A stretch of 12,598 nt of DNA from Deltaproteobacteria bacterium RBG_13_61_14 (GTDB lineage Bacteria; RBG-13-61-14): the NCBI GenBank assembly GCA_001797815.1, contig MGQK01000041.1, forward strand, positions 5,523 to 18,120, written 5' to 3'. The first letter of the stretch is position 1. Each line of letters begins with the position of its first letter. The notes beneath the pieces were generated by a model that worked only from the letters and a program-made list of their open reading frames with translations, had not been told where the DNA came from and did not search any database. The position numbers were made by a program, and so were the translations under genes. Shown piece after piece: positions 6,143 to 12,598 of the stretch.

Positions 6143-7384
6143 ATGGACCTGCCCCGCGTTCTCCGGGTGCGCCGGCAGTTTGACCGCGCCGAGATCGCCG
6201 ATGTCCCGGCCGAGGTCCGGCGCGTGCTCGAGGCCGCCGGCCTGGCCGAGCGCATCCGGCCGGGCCTGAGCATCGCCGTCACCGCCGGCAGCCGGGGCAT
6301 TGACCGGATGGTGGAGGTTTTGGCCGCGTTGGTGACCTGGCTGAAGGAGCACGGCGCCAAACCCTTCCTGGTCCCGGCCATGGGCTCGCATGGCGGAGCT
6401 ACTGCGGAGGGCCAAGCGGCTTTGCTCGCCGGGTTGGGCATCACCGAGACAAGCGCCGGCGCGCCGATCCGATCCTCCATGGAGACCCGGGTGCTGGGCG
6501 TGGTGGACGGTCTGCCGGTGCACCTGGATCGGCTGGCCGCGGAGGCGGACGGGATCGTGGTGGTCAACCGGATCAAGCCCCACACCAGTTACCACGGGCC
6601 GTGCGAGAGCGGGCTTATTAAGATGCTGGCCGTGGGCTTGGGCAAGCGCGAAGGGGCGGAGGCGGTGCACCGCCGGGGCCCCCGGGCGCTCCGCGACACG
6701 GTGCCGCGCATGGCCGAGTTCATCTTGGCCCGGGCCTCGGTGTTCTTCGGCCTGGCCCTGGTCGAGAACGCCTTTGACCGGTTGGCCCGGATCGAAGCAG
6801 TGCCGGCTAACGCCATGCTCAGCCGCGAGCCGGGCTTGCTGGCAGAGGCGGAGGCGCGCCTGCCCAGCCTGCCTTTTCACGAGATTGACGTTTTGGTGGT
6901 GGACCGGATCGGGAAAGAGATCAGCGGCACCGGCCTGGACACCAACGTGATCGGCCGCTTGCACATCGCGGGCGAGCCGGAACCCGAACTGCCCCGCATC
7001 CGGCGGATCGTGGCCTTGGACCTCTCTCCCGGCGCCCAAGGCGGCGCTTACGGCATCGGGCTGGCCGACGTTACCACCGAGCGCCTGGTCCGAAAGATTG
7101 ATCCCGCCCAAGTCCGGGAGAACGCGCTGGCTTCCACCTTCCTGGAGCGCGCCAAGGTCCCGATCGCCTTTGCCACCGACCGCGAGGCCATTGCCGCGGC
7201 CTTGGCCTGCTCCTGGTGCGAAGACCCGGCCCGCGGCCGCCTGGTCCGGATCCAGGACACGCTCCATCTCGCCGAGCTGATGGTCAGCGAGGACCTGGCC
7301 CAGCGGTCCCTGGCCCCCCTCGAGATCGTCTCCGGGCCAAATCCGCTCCCCTTTAACGCCGAGGGCAATCTAAAAGGATGGTGA
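6143..7384 (+). CDS. LarA-superfamily protein (lactate racemase-like N-terminal domain, DUF2088)
   Basis: A 413-residue protein. MGSHGGAT (residues 80-87), VVVNRIKPHTSYHG (139-152), GLIKMLAVGLGKREGAEAVH (157-176) and DRIGKEISGTGLDTNVIGR (254-272) are hallmarks of the DUF2088/LarA-like group. LarA is a nickel-dependent lactate racemase whose pincer cofactor is held by His and Lys residues. H83, H147, H151, K160 and H176 are candidates for similar roles here, but a true LarA assignment needs alignment. The substrate may be another alpha-hydroxy acid. A stop (TAG, 6134-6136) just upstream makes the ATG at 6143 the first start. A zinc-ribbon gene follows after 3 nt. Cofactor genes larB, larC and larE are not in the window. 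It is divergent from nadB. Family call firm, reaction uncertain. Confidence 0.82.
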   Translation: MDLPRVLRVRRQFDRAEIADVPAEVRRVLEAAGLAERIRPGLSIAVTAGSRGIDRMVEVLAALVTWLKEHGAKPFLVPAMGSHGGATAEGQAALLAGLGITETSAGAPIRSSMETRVLGVVDGLPVHLDRLAAEADGIVVVNRIKPHTSYHGPCESGLIKMLAVGLGKREGAEAVHRRGPRALRDTVPRMAEFILARASVFFGLALVENAFDRLARIEAVPANAMLSREPGLLAEAEARLPSLPFHEIDVLVVDRIGKEISGTGLDTNVIGRLHIAGEPEPELPRIRRIVALDLSPGAQGGAYGIGLADVTTERLVRKIDPAQVRENALASTFLERAKVPIAFATDREAIAAALACSWCEDPARGRLVRIQDTLHLAELMVSEDLAQRSLAPLEIVSGPNPLPFNAEGNLKGW

Positions 7385-7387
7385 GCC

Positions 7388-8494
7388 ATGGCTAAAGCTT
7401 GTCCCAAATGCCAGCGACCGAACTCGGACCAGGCGGCCAAGTGCCTCTACTGCGGCGCCGTGTTTCCGGAGCCGGCTTTGTCCCCGACTCCAGGGGCGCA
7501 GGCGCCTACACCTGCGCGTCCAACCTCCACGGAGCCAAAGACAAAACCCAGTCCGCCCAAGCCCGAACAGCCTGAGGCTTTCATGGTGGTGCAGAGCCCG
7601 GTGGAGGGCACGGACCCCAAGTGGCTGCGGCCGTTTTGCGAACTGACCGGGTTCGACCCGTTCCTCGCCAAGCAACGCTTCAAGAGCCTGGTGCCCTGGG
7701 TGGTCCGGGTGTTCAAGGACCTGGACCCGGCCCAGCAGTTTCTGGCCAGGCTGGTGCAAATAGGCCTGGACGCTTACCTGCTCAAGCAAAGCGGCATCAG
7801 CAAACTGGAGGGCAAGCTCCAGGTGAAGGGGCTGCGTTTTCAGGAGAACGGGATCACGTTCTTCACCGCGGCCGGCGAAGAGGTGGTGGTGCGGTATGCG
7901 GACTTGTTCCTGATCGTGCGGGGCCGGATCCAGGTCCAGCCGGAGCGGGAGGATACGGAAGAGAACCCGGTGGAGGTGAGCCTGGGCGGGCTGATCGTGG
8001 GCGCGCCGGGGGAGACCGAGGAAAATCCGGAAGATCCGCTGGTCAAGCTGAAGCAGCGGGCCCGGCAAATCAAGTTCCGGCCCCAAGAGCGGCACCAGCG
8101 CATGTTTTACCGGGGCCAGGAAAGCCTGATCCTGGACCTCTACCTGAAGAGCAGCCACGTCGGGATCCGGGTGGTGGAGACCGAGTTCGACTTTTCCGGG
8201 ATGGGCGAGCGCAAGCTGGCTTCGGCCATGCTCAACTTCAATGCCATTTTCCGCGACCTGATCGGCCACGCGCCGGAGGAGGTGGTGGTGGACGACCATT
8301 TCAACCGGATCAGTTACGTGATGGAAGAGGTCCAGGAAAAGGACCATGTGCGGAGCCAGCTCCAGGAAATCGGCGTCAGTTCCAGCGCCCGCAAGCTCTA
8401 CGACAACAAGGCCTTCTTCACCGACTACTCCAGCCGCATCTACTTGCATCATCTCCGCCAGGCCAAGCTGGCCAAGCCGGCGGAGACCGCCTGA
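7388..8494 (+). CDS. Zinc-ribbon protein of unknown function, co-transcribed with the LarA-like gene
   Basis: A 368-residue protein I do not recognise. Residues 5-22 form a zinc ribbon (CPKC, ten residues, CLYC). A low-complexity Pro/Thr/Lys-rich linker follows (about 28-63). The remainder is soluble and mixed alpha/beta, with an acidic stretch at 186-216 (EREDTEENPVEV, GETEENPEDP), a basic patch at 220-238 and a possible amphipathic helix near 310-330. There is no signal peptide or membrane segment. The ribosome-binding site AAAGGA lies at the end of the preceding gene and only 3 nt separate the stop from this ATG, so translation is probably coupled. N-terminal ribbon plus flexible linker resembles bacterial zinc-ribbon adaptor proteins, but the main domain gives no functional clue. 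Confidence 0.8.
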   Translation: MAKACPKCQRPNSDQAAKCLYCGAVFPEPALSPTPGAQAPTPARPTSTEPKTKPSPPKPEQPEAFMVVQSPVEGTDPKWLRPFCELTGFDPFLAKQRFKSLVPWVVRVFKDLDPAQQFLARLVQIGLDAYLLKQSGISKLEGKLQVKGLRFQENGITFFTAAGEEVVVRYADLFLIVRGRIQVQPEREDTEENPVEVSLGGLIVGAPGETEENPEDPLVKLKQRARQIKFRPQERHQRMFYRGQESLILDLYLKSSHVGIRVVETEFDFSGMGERKLASAMLNFNAIFRDLIGHAPEEVVVDDHFNRISYVMEEVQEKDHVRSQLQEIGVSSSARKLYDNKAFFTDYSSRIYLHHLRQAKLAKPAETA

Positions 8495-8512
8495 ACCATA
8501 AGGGCGGGTTTC

Positions 8513-8567
8513 AAATCACGTAGGGTGCTATGCACCCGCCCCGACCTGTTCTCCCGGTGATTTTTTT
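8513..8567 (+). terminator. Branched terminator closing the LarA-like/zinc-ribbon unit
   Basis: An outer stem AAATCAC (8513-8519) with GTGATTT (8557-8563) runs directly into T (8561-8567). It encloses a perfect inner hairpin GGGTGC-TAT-GCACCC (8523-8537). A competing pairing, GGGCGGGT (8502-8509) with ACCCGCCC (8534-8541), would disrupt the inner hairpin. It lies 19 nt after the stop and just before the convergent porin gene end at 8571. Confidence 0.5.
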
Positions 8568-8570
8568 GAT

Positions 8571-9893
8571 TTAAAAAGCCACGGCGATCCGGCCGCGGTA
8601 GTTGATGTCCGAGTGCTGGTCCGGATTGTTCCCGTCATAGGTCGAGGAGTGATCGAACCACTGCCAGGTGACATCCAGGCCGATCCAGAATCCGGGCTTG
8701 ATGAACCAGTTGAGCCCCGCATCCACCGAGCGCACCTTTTCGTCAATGCTCCGCCGGCCCAGGGCTTGGGAAGCCGCGCTGACTTCCCGGCCCCAGGTGC
8801 CCGGCGCCTGGCCCCGGATCTTCTCTTCCTGCGAGTCAAAGGTGACCGTGCTGTAACGGGCCAACAGCTCCACGGCCCCCCAGGAATGGTCGGGCACGAT
8901 CCGCTCGCTGAACGGCTCGCCGGTCAAAACCCAGACCGCGGAGACTTTCCAACCCTGCTCCAAGAGGTTCTCCAAATCGCGGGTCACTTCCGCGTCACCC
9001 ACACCGTCTCCATCCGTGTCCAGGTTGATCAGGACGTGGTCGCGTTCTTCTTGGGAATGGATCCATTCCGCCGCGATCCATAAGGGCTTATAGCGCCAGC
9101 TCAGGTCGGCCTCCCAGCGGGTGCGGTAACCGTTCACCGGGACCGGAGAAAAGAAGGTTAATTCGTTCTGCGTCTTGCCGGTAAAGGAGGTGGTGGCTTC
9201 CCGCACCGGCGAGCGCCGGGCCCGCGCCCCGGACGCGGCCAGGGCGAATTCGCCGGGGAAATCAGGGATGATCTTGTTCAGGAAGATTCTGCCCCGGCCC
9301 ACGTATTCAAAATGGTCGTCGGTGTTATTCTTCATCATGTTTTCGCCGGTAAACAATCCCAGTTCCAGGCGGGCCATTTCATTGCGGGGATGGAGGCCGA
9401 TGGACACGCCCCGGCTGCGCCGCAGTTCCAGGTTGGCGGCCAGCGACCTTTCCAGGAAAGGATTGGTCAGAAAGGACTCCAGCCGCTCGGCGCTGAAGGG
9501 CATCTTCATTTGCCCGGCCCGGACGTCCACCCAGGGCGCGATCTGGTAAATCATGATCCCATCCATGAGCAGGGTGTCGGTGGATTCCAATCCGGTCTGG
9601 ATAAAAAAGGTGATCTTCTCGTAAAGGATGCCGGTGAGGACCACCCGCGCCCGCCGGATGGTGAAGTTGTTCTCCTGCGAACCCGCGCCGGCCAGGTTCT
9701 CTTCATGGCGGTCATAGCCCAAAAAGTCCAGGTGGACCGCGGCGTGAAAATCCAGGCCGGTCTTGGGGGCGGGAGCCTCGAGGTGAAAGAGCGCCTGCTT
9801 GTCATTCGGTGCGGCGTCGGCGCGTTGCCCCCAGGCAAATAACCCCAGGATGGCAGCCGGGATGGCAATCCATTTCAATCCCAAGTTCTTCAC
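8571..9893 (-). CDS. OprO/OprP-type porin (Porin_O_P family), anion or phosphate-selective type
   Basis: A 440-residue outer membrane porin. Residues 1-27 are a signal peptide (KWIAIPAAILGLFAWGQRADA). Features typical of the family are NNFTIRRARVVLTGILYEKITFFIQTG (75-101), APWVDVRAGQMKMPFSAERL (119-138), repeated aromatic beta strands and a C-terminal Phe (RIAVAF). Such porins form trimers that admit phosphate or polyphosphate in Pseudomonas, but distant homologues vary and the substrate is not certain here. A DTDGDGVGD segment (292-300) has the pattern of a calcium-binding thrombospondin type-3 loop and probably lies in an external loop. The start is GTG (9891-9893), with AAAGAGG 10 nt upstream. 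The promoter, a structured leader and a terminator lie in the 370 bases upstream. Confidence 0.85.
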   Translation of the reverse strand: MKNLGLKWIAIPAAILGLFAWGQRADAAPNDKQALFHLEAPAPKTGLDFHAAVHLDFLGYDRHEENLAGAGSQENNFTIRRARVVLTGILYEKITFFIQTGLESTDTLLMDGIMIYQIAPWVDVRAGQMKMPFSAERLESFLTNPFLERSLAANLELRRSRGVSIGLHPRNEMARLELGLFTGENMMKNNTDDHFEYVGRGRIFLNKIIPDFPGEFALAASGARARRSPVREATTSFTGKTQNELTFFSPVPVNGYRTRWEADLSWRYKPLWIAAEWIHSQEERDHVLINLDTDGDGVGDAEVTRDLENLLEQGWKVSAVWVLTGEPFSERIVPDHSWGAVELLARYSTVTFDSQEEKIRGQAPGTWGREVSAASQALGRRSIDEKVRSVDAGLNWFIKPGFWIGLDVTWQWFDHSSTYDGNNPDQHSDINYRGRIAVAF

Positions 9894-9970
9894 CGCGGAA
9901 ATACCTCTTTCCCGAATAACGACTCGCTGCCGTCACCAGTTGGCCTGCTAAGATTAGAACGACCTGGCGC

Positions 9971-10001
9971 AAAAAAGCCAACCCCGCACTTGAAGTTGGC
10001 T
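9971..10001 (-). terminator. Rho-independent terminator inside the porin leader
   Basis: AGCCAAC (10001-9995), a 12-nt loop and GTTGGCT (9982-9976), followed by T to 9971 on the minus strand. It lies about 80 nt before the porin start codon and downstream of the predicted promoter at 10127-10155. Confidence 0.65.
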
Positions 10002-10126
10002 GGCGCAACAGATCTCCTTTCCAAGCACGGGAGCCCGGACCGTTTCCCGACCGACCTTAACGTCCTGTGGCCGTGGGGAATTCCCGGTAGGATCACAGGC
10101 TCGGAAATGAACGAGATTTGGGCAGA
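9971..10126 (-). ncRNA. Candidate structured leader RNA or small RNA upstream of the porin
   Basis: From the predicted start near 10120 to the terminator at 9971 the RNA would be about 150 nt. It can form CCTGTG (10099-10094) with CACAGG (10069-10064), closing over a GGGAATTCCC palindrome (10085-10076). Alternatively GAGCC (10102-10098) pairs with GGCTC (10035-10031) to give a multibranch fold. I do not recognise a known riboswitch class. It may be a terminator-controlled leader of the porin gene or an independent sRNA. No convincing second promoter is seen between 9970 and 9893. Confidence 0.4.
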
Positions 10127-10155
10127 ATTTTGCCCGTTTCAAGGAAGGCTGTCAA
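10127..10155 (-). promoter_or_regulatory. Predicted promoter of the porin leader
   Basis: TTGACA (10150-10155), a 17-nt spacer and CAAAAT (10127-10132) on the minus strand. The -35 box is perfect; the -10 box matches four of six. AT-rich DNA directly upstream (10165-10200) would act as an UP element. Confidence 0.55.
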
Positions 10156-10168
10156 GAAAAATATTGCC

Positions 10169-10218
10169 TTTAATTCATCTTTTAATTTTATTTTAATTCG
10201 ACCTTAATCCCAATTAAG
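10169..10218. promoter_or_regulatory. Helically phased TTAAT array upstream of the porin promoter
   Basis: On the plus strand TTAAT or TTAAG begins at 10170, 10182, 10193, 10204 and 10214, a spacing of 12, 11, 11 and 10 bp. The last two units form a dyad CTTAAT-CCCA-ATTAAG (10203-10218). Tandem TTAA-type hexamers every 11 bp are the pattern bound by PhoP/PhoB-class response regulators, which would suit an OprP-like porin. Phased A-tract bending is the plain alternative. Confidence 0.4.
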
Positions 10219-10263
10219 TAAATACCCGGTTCGCACTTAAACCTTGAGCAATCCCGCCAGCCT

Positions 10264-12598
10264 TCACCGGGGGAACGGCGGCACCAGGCCGTCAAACGCC
10301 TCGGGCTGGTAGATCGCCATGGCCGCGAGGTAAGCGGTGGCCCCGTTCCAGAGGTGGGGGATGCTGGTCCGGGCCTGGCCGACTTTTTGGCCGGTGCCGG
10401 CAAAATCGCCCCAGAGGTTCACCTCGCCGAAGCAGTCGGTGCCGGGGAAGGCGACCTCGTGCGTGAGCACCGTGAGCGCCTTTTCCAGCAAGGGCTTATA
10501 TTCGGGCATTCCCCGCGCGGCGAGCGCCAGGCAAAAGATGTTCTCGCCGAGATAAGCGAAGCCCGGGGTCTCCTTGTCCGCCTTGATCCGGGTGTCCTCG
10601 GCCAGGCGGTCCATCATGCGCCGGGCGTCCGGCACGGTAAAGTCCTCGAACAGGGGCGCCGGCCAGAGCGTCCAGACCAGGCCGCGATAGCCCGCGTCAT
10701 CCAAAACCGAATCATACTTCACCCGGCCGAGCATGCCTTGGCGCAGGGCGACCGCCGCCTCCCGCCACTTCTTTACCTTGGCCGGCTCGATCCCCCAGCG
10801 CGGACCCGCGTCCGCGGCCGCGGCCAGGCCCACCAGCACCGAGGACGCCCCGTGCAGGGTGGCGGAGGGAGGGAAGTTGTCGTCTTCCAGGGCCTCCCGC
10901 ACCCAGCCGTGCTTCACGTTCACGAACCGGACCAGCGCGTCCGCGGCTCGGACGAGCGGCTCGCGCATCCGCTGGATGTATTGCTCGCGCTCGGAGCCGG
11001 TAAGATATCGCTCGTGCCGCCACATATTCCAGACGGTAAGGCCGGTCTCGTCAATCTCGAACGCCATTACCTCGGGCATCGAGCCGCGGGTGCCGTCGGC
11101 GGCCATGTTCGAGCGCCAGTGCCCTTCCGGCCGAAAAAACCCGGACCGAAAATTCACCCAGAAAGCCGGGGTGTAACCCACGCGGGCGGTGAGCTGGGTG
11201 CGGGCGTAAAATTCCAGGTGCCGGGTCACCGCTTCGGGGAAGCCGGCCATGTCCAGGGCCAGGTCGAAGAACGCGCCGTCGCGGGGCCAGTCAAAATGGT
11301 AAGCCGGCTGGCGGGAGATAGAGGCCATGATCGCGCCGCTCTGCGCATCCTGACCCTGGATCAGGTTCAGGATCGAGCGCCGGCCGACGCGTTGGCTCAC
11401 CGGGTCGGCTCCGGCGGGCAGGATGACTTTAGCCGAGGTCGCTTGCCAGGCGGCCGTGGCCCGGGCTTGCAGATGGGCCAGCCCTTGGGCCCGCGCCTCC
11501 TGGACCAGGGCTGCGGCCTTTTCCGCCGAGTCCGCCGCGGCCGCGAGCACGGTGACCGTTTGAGTGTTGCCGCTTAGGTCCGCGCTGAGGGCCGCATCAA
11601 CCGGGCCGATGAAGAGCGAGTTTTGCTGGAGCGCTCCGTCCTGGATATCGGCGTGGCCCCCTTCCGGGGCGTTGCCCGTGACCTGGCGGCCCAGCTTGCC
11701 GGCGCGGTCGGCCCCGACTTGCCAGCCGGAGTTGGGCCCGAGCAGGCCCCAGGCGATAAAGATGCCGCCGGAGGGATAGAGTTGGTCGAGTTGGGCGGGA
11801 GTAAGATCTTTTAGAGGGGTGCGGGTGAGGGCACCCGCACCACGATGGGCACCCGCACCACTATGGTCATCCGCGCCCCCATGCTTGGGTTTGAAGTGAA
11901 TGATGATCTGGTCGGCCGGACAATAGAGCGCGGCAAAGCCGGCGTCCTCCGGCTCGATCTTGGTGTAGCGGCCGGGCGAGCTTTGCCAGGGCGCAAAGGT
12001 GGCGTGGTAGAAGAAGCGCTTGGCGCCGGGGCCGATCTCGAACAGGCGGACCAGGAGGTCTCGTTCCGGGTCCACCCAGTCGGCCACCGCGACCTGAAGC
12101 CCGGGCCGGGTGAGCCGCGTGACCAGGACGGTCGAGTCATCCGGCTCAAAGCCGCGCGAAGTGGTCCAGGAAGGATCGCCGATGAACACGACCGCGCCGT
12201 CGTCGAGCTGAACCGCGGCGCGCGAGCCGAGCTCGGGGTAAGGCTCGATCGGATGGCCGTAGCGCCGCCAATCCGGCGAGGGCGCGTCCAGGTTCATGCG
12301 CACCGGCGCGCTCTCGCCGCCGAACATGGGACGGGTGGCGGTGAAATAGCGGAGCTGGTCGGAAAAGCTCAGGTTAGGCCAGCGGAAGAGGGTGAGGTCG
12401 GCCCAGGGCGAGATGGCCACGGCCAACCGGCCGTTGCTCAGCGCAGTGGCATAATTGGAAGGGCCGTCTATGCTCTCGGAAGAGAGGTCGGCCGCGAACA
12501 GGATGTCGCCGCCGGCTTCGGAAAGCGAGGCACGGGTCAGTTGGTCCATGATCCGGCTCGCGAGGCTTCTGACTCCAGGCACAATCCGGGGCTTGGGC
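10264..12598 (-). CDS. Glycoside hydrolase family 15-like protein (glucoamylase/glucodextranase type), probably 5'-incomplete
   Basis: At least 772 residues are encoded from a GTG at 12582, but the frame stays open to the window edge, so the true N-terminus, possibly with a signal peptide, may lie outside. An internal ATG at 12549 is another possible start. Numbering from the GTG, an N-terminal beta domain (SNGRLAVAISPWADLTLFRWPN, 49-70) precedes an (alpha/alpha)6 barrel with YHFDWPRDGAFFDLALDMAGF (428-448) and AFEIDETGLTVWNMW (507-521). The latter matches the GH15 segment that carries the general acid Glu. GH15 enzymes release glucose from the non-reducing ends of alpha-glucans or related oligosaccharides. 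No clear second catalytic Glu is assigned. A three-unit repeat lies at about 234-251. The downstream porin is 370 nt away and separately controlled. Confidence 0.8.
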   Translation of the reverse strand, partial: PKPRIVPGVRSLASRIMDQLTRASLSEAGGDILFAADLSSESIDGPSNYATALSNGRLAVAISPWADLTLFRWPNLSFSDQLRYFTATRPMFGGESAPVRMNLDAPSPDWRRYGHPIEPYPELGSRAAVQLDDGAVVFIGDPSWTTSRGFEPDDSTVLVTRLTRPGLQVAVADWVDPERDLLVRLFEIGPGAKRFFYHATFAPWQSSPGRYTKIEPEDAGFAALYCPADQIIIHFKPKHGGADDHSGAGAHRGAGALTRTPLKDLTPAQLDQLYPSGGIFIAWGLLGPNSGWQVGADRAGKLGRQVTGNAPEGGHADIQDGALQQNSLFIGPVDAALSADLSGNTQTVTVLAAAADSAEKAAALVQEARAQGLAHLQARATAAWQATSAKVILPAGADPVSQRVGRRSILNLIQGQDAQSGAIMASISRQPAYHFDWPRDGAFFDLALDMAGFPEAVTRHLEFYARTQLTARVGYTPAFWVNFRSGFFRPEGHWRSNMAADGTRGSMPEVMAFEIDETGLTVWNMWRHERYLTGSEREQYIQRMREPLVRAADALVRFVNVKHGWVREALEDDNFPPSATLHGASSVLVGLAAAADAGPRWGIEPAKVKKWREAAVALRQGMLGRVKYDSVLDDAGYRGLVWTLWPAPLFEDFTVPDARRMMDRLAEDTRIKADKETPGFAYLGENIFCLALAARGMPEYKPLLEKALTVLTHEVAFPGTDCFGEVNLWGDFAGTGQKVGQARTSIPHLWNGATAYLAAMAIYQPEAFDGLVPPFPR
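11818..11882. repeat. In-frame 18-bp tandem repeat with adjoining hairpin, inside the GH15-like gene
   Basis: Three consecutive 18-bp units on the plus strand (11829-11846, 11847-11864, 11865-11882); the first two differ at one base and the third is diverged. They encode the minus-strand hexapeptides GADDHS, GAGAHR and GAGALT. A perfect 10-bp inverted repeat, GGTGCGGGTG (11818-11827) and CACCCGCACC (11832-11841), overlaps the array. The unit is a multiple of three, so copy-number change keeps the frame. Confidence 0.8.

Noticed and set aside
6125-7267. 380-codon minus-strand open frame
   Set aside because: It is antisense to the LarA-like gene, which carries family motifs.
7370-8452. 360-codon minus-strand open frame
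   Set aside because: It is antisense to the zinc-ribbon gene; the plus frame has CxxC pairs, a ribosome-binding site and coupling to the upstream gene.
9971-10126. Known riboswitch classes (cobalamin, c-di-GMP, guanidine, fluoride, Moco) in the porin leader
   Set aside because: I could not find the conserved core sequences of any of these classes by eye on either strand.

Overview
This 12.6 kb window is GC-rich coding DNA (AT-rich only between genes) from a diderm, Gram-negative-type bacterium. It encodes two outer-membrane beta-barrels, an RseC-like membrane protein and a Tat-exported type I sulfatase. The mix of sulfatase, LarA-superfamily protein, GH15-like glycosidase and palindromic intergenic repeats resembles uncultured environmental lineages such as the PVC group, but nothing here fixes the taxon. 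I see no phage, transposase, CRISPR array or defence system.

Layout. Positions 1-633 (minus strand) hold an RseC/MucC-like gene overlapping the start of a sulfatase that runs off the left edge and seems to begin with CTG. Positions 775-935 (minus) are a complete initiator tRNA unit with promoter, tRNA-fMet and terminator. Positions 1085-1258 (minus) are a candidate structured small RNA with its own terminator. Positions 1560-3737 (plus) are a two-gene unit: a short BamA/TamA-type barrel protein without POTRA domains and an amidohydrolase. Positions 3784-3951 carry a cruciform-like palindrome, one copy of a short repeat and a terminator. Positions 3970-4347 (minus) are a small Cys/His-rich protein whose predicted promoter is bracketed by a long inverted repeat. 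Positions 4440-6035 (minus) are nadB (L-aspartate oxidase). Divergent from nadB, 6143-8494 (plus) is a two-gene unit of a LarA-superfamily (DUF2088) protein and a zinc-ribbon protein of unknown function, closed by a branched terminator. Positions 8571-9893 (minus) are an OprO/OprP-type porin with a long, structured, terminator-containing leader and a phased AT-rich array upstream. Positions 10264-12598 (minus) are a large GH15-like glycosidase that probably continues past the right edge.

The most notable signals are regulatory. Predicted sigma70-type promoters of nadB and the LarA-like gene both place the -10 box six bases before the ATG, so leaderless mRNAs are plausible; rseC is nearly the same. 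A perfect 7-4-7 dyad fills the nadB promoter spacer. The porin leader looks like an attenuator or a separate sRNA. The LarA-like/nadB pairing may reflect the fact that the LarA cofactor is made from an NAD-pathway intermediate, but that link is inference. All promoter, RNA and operator calls were made by eye and are less certain than the protein calls.
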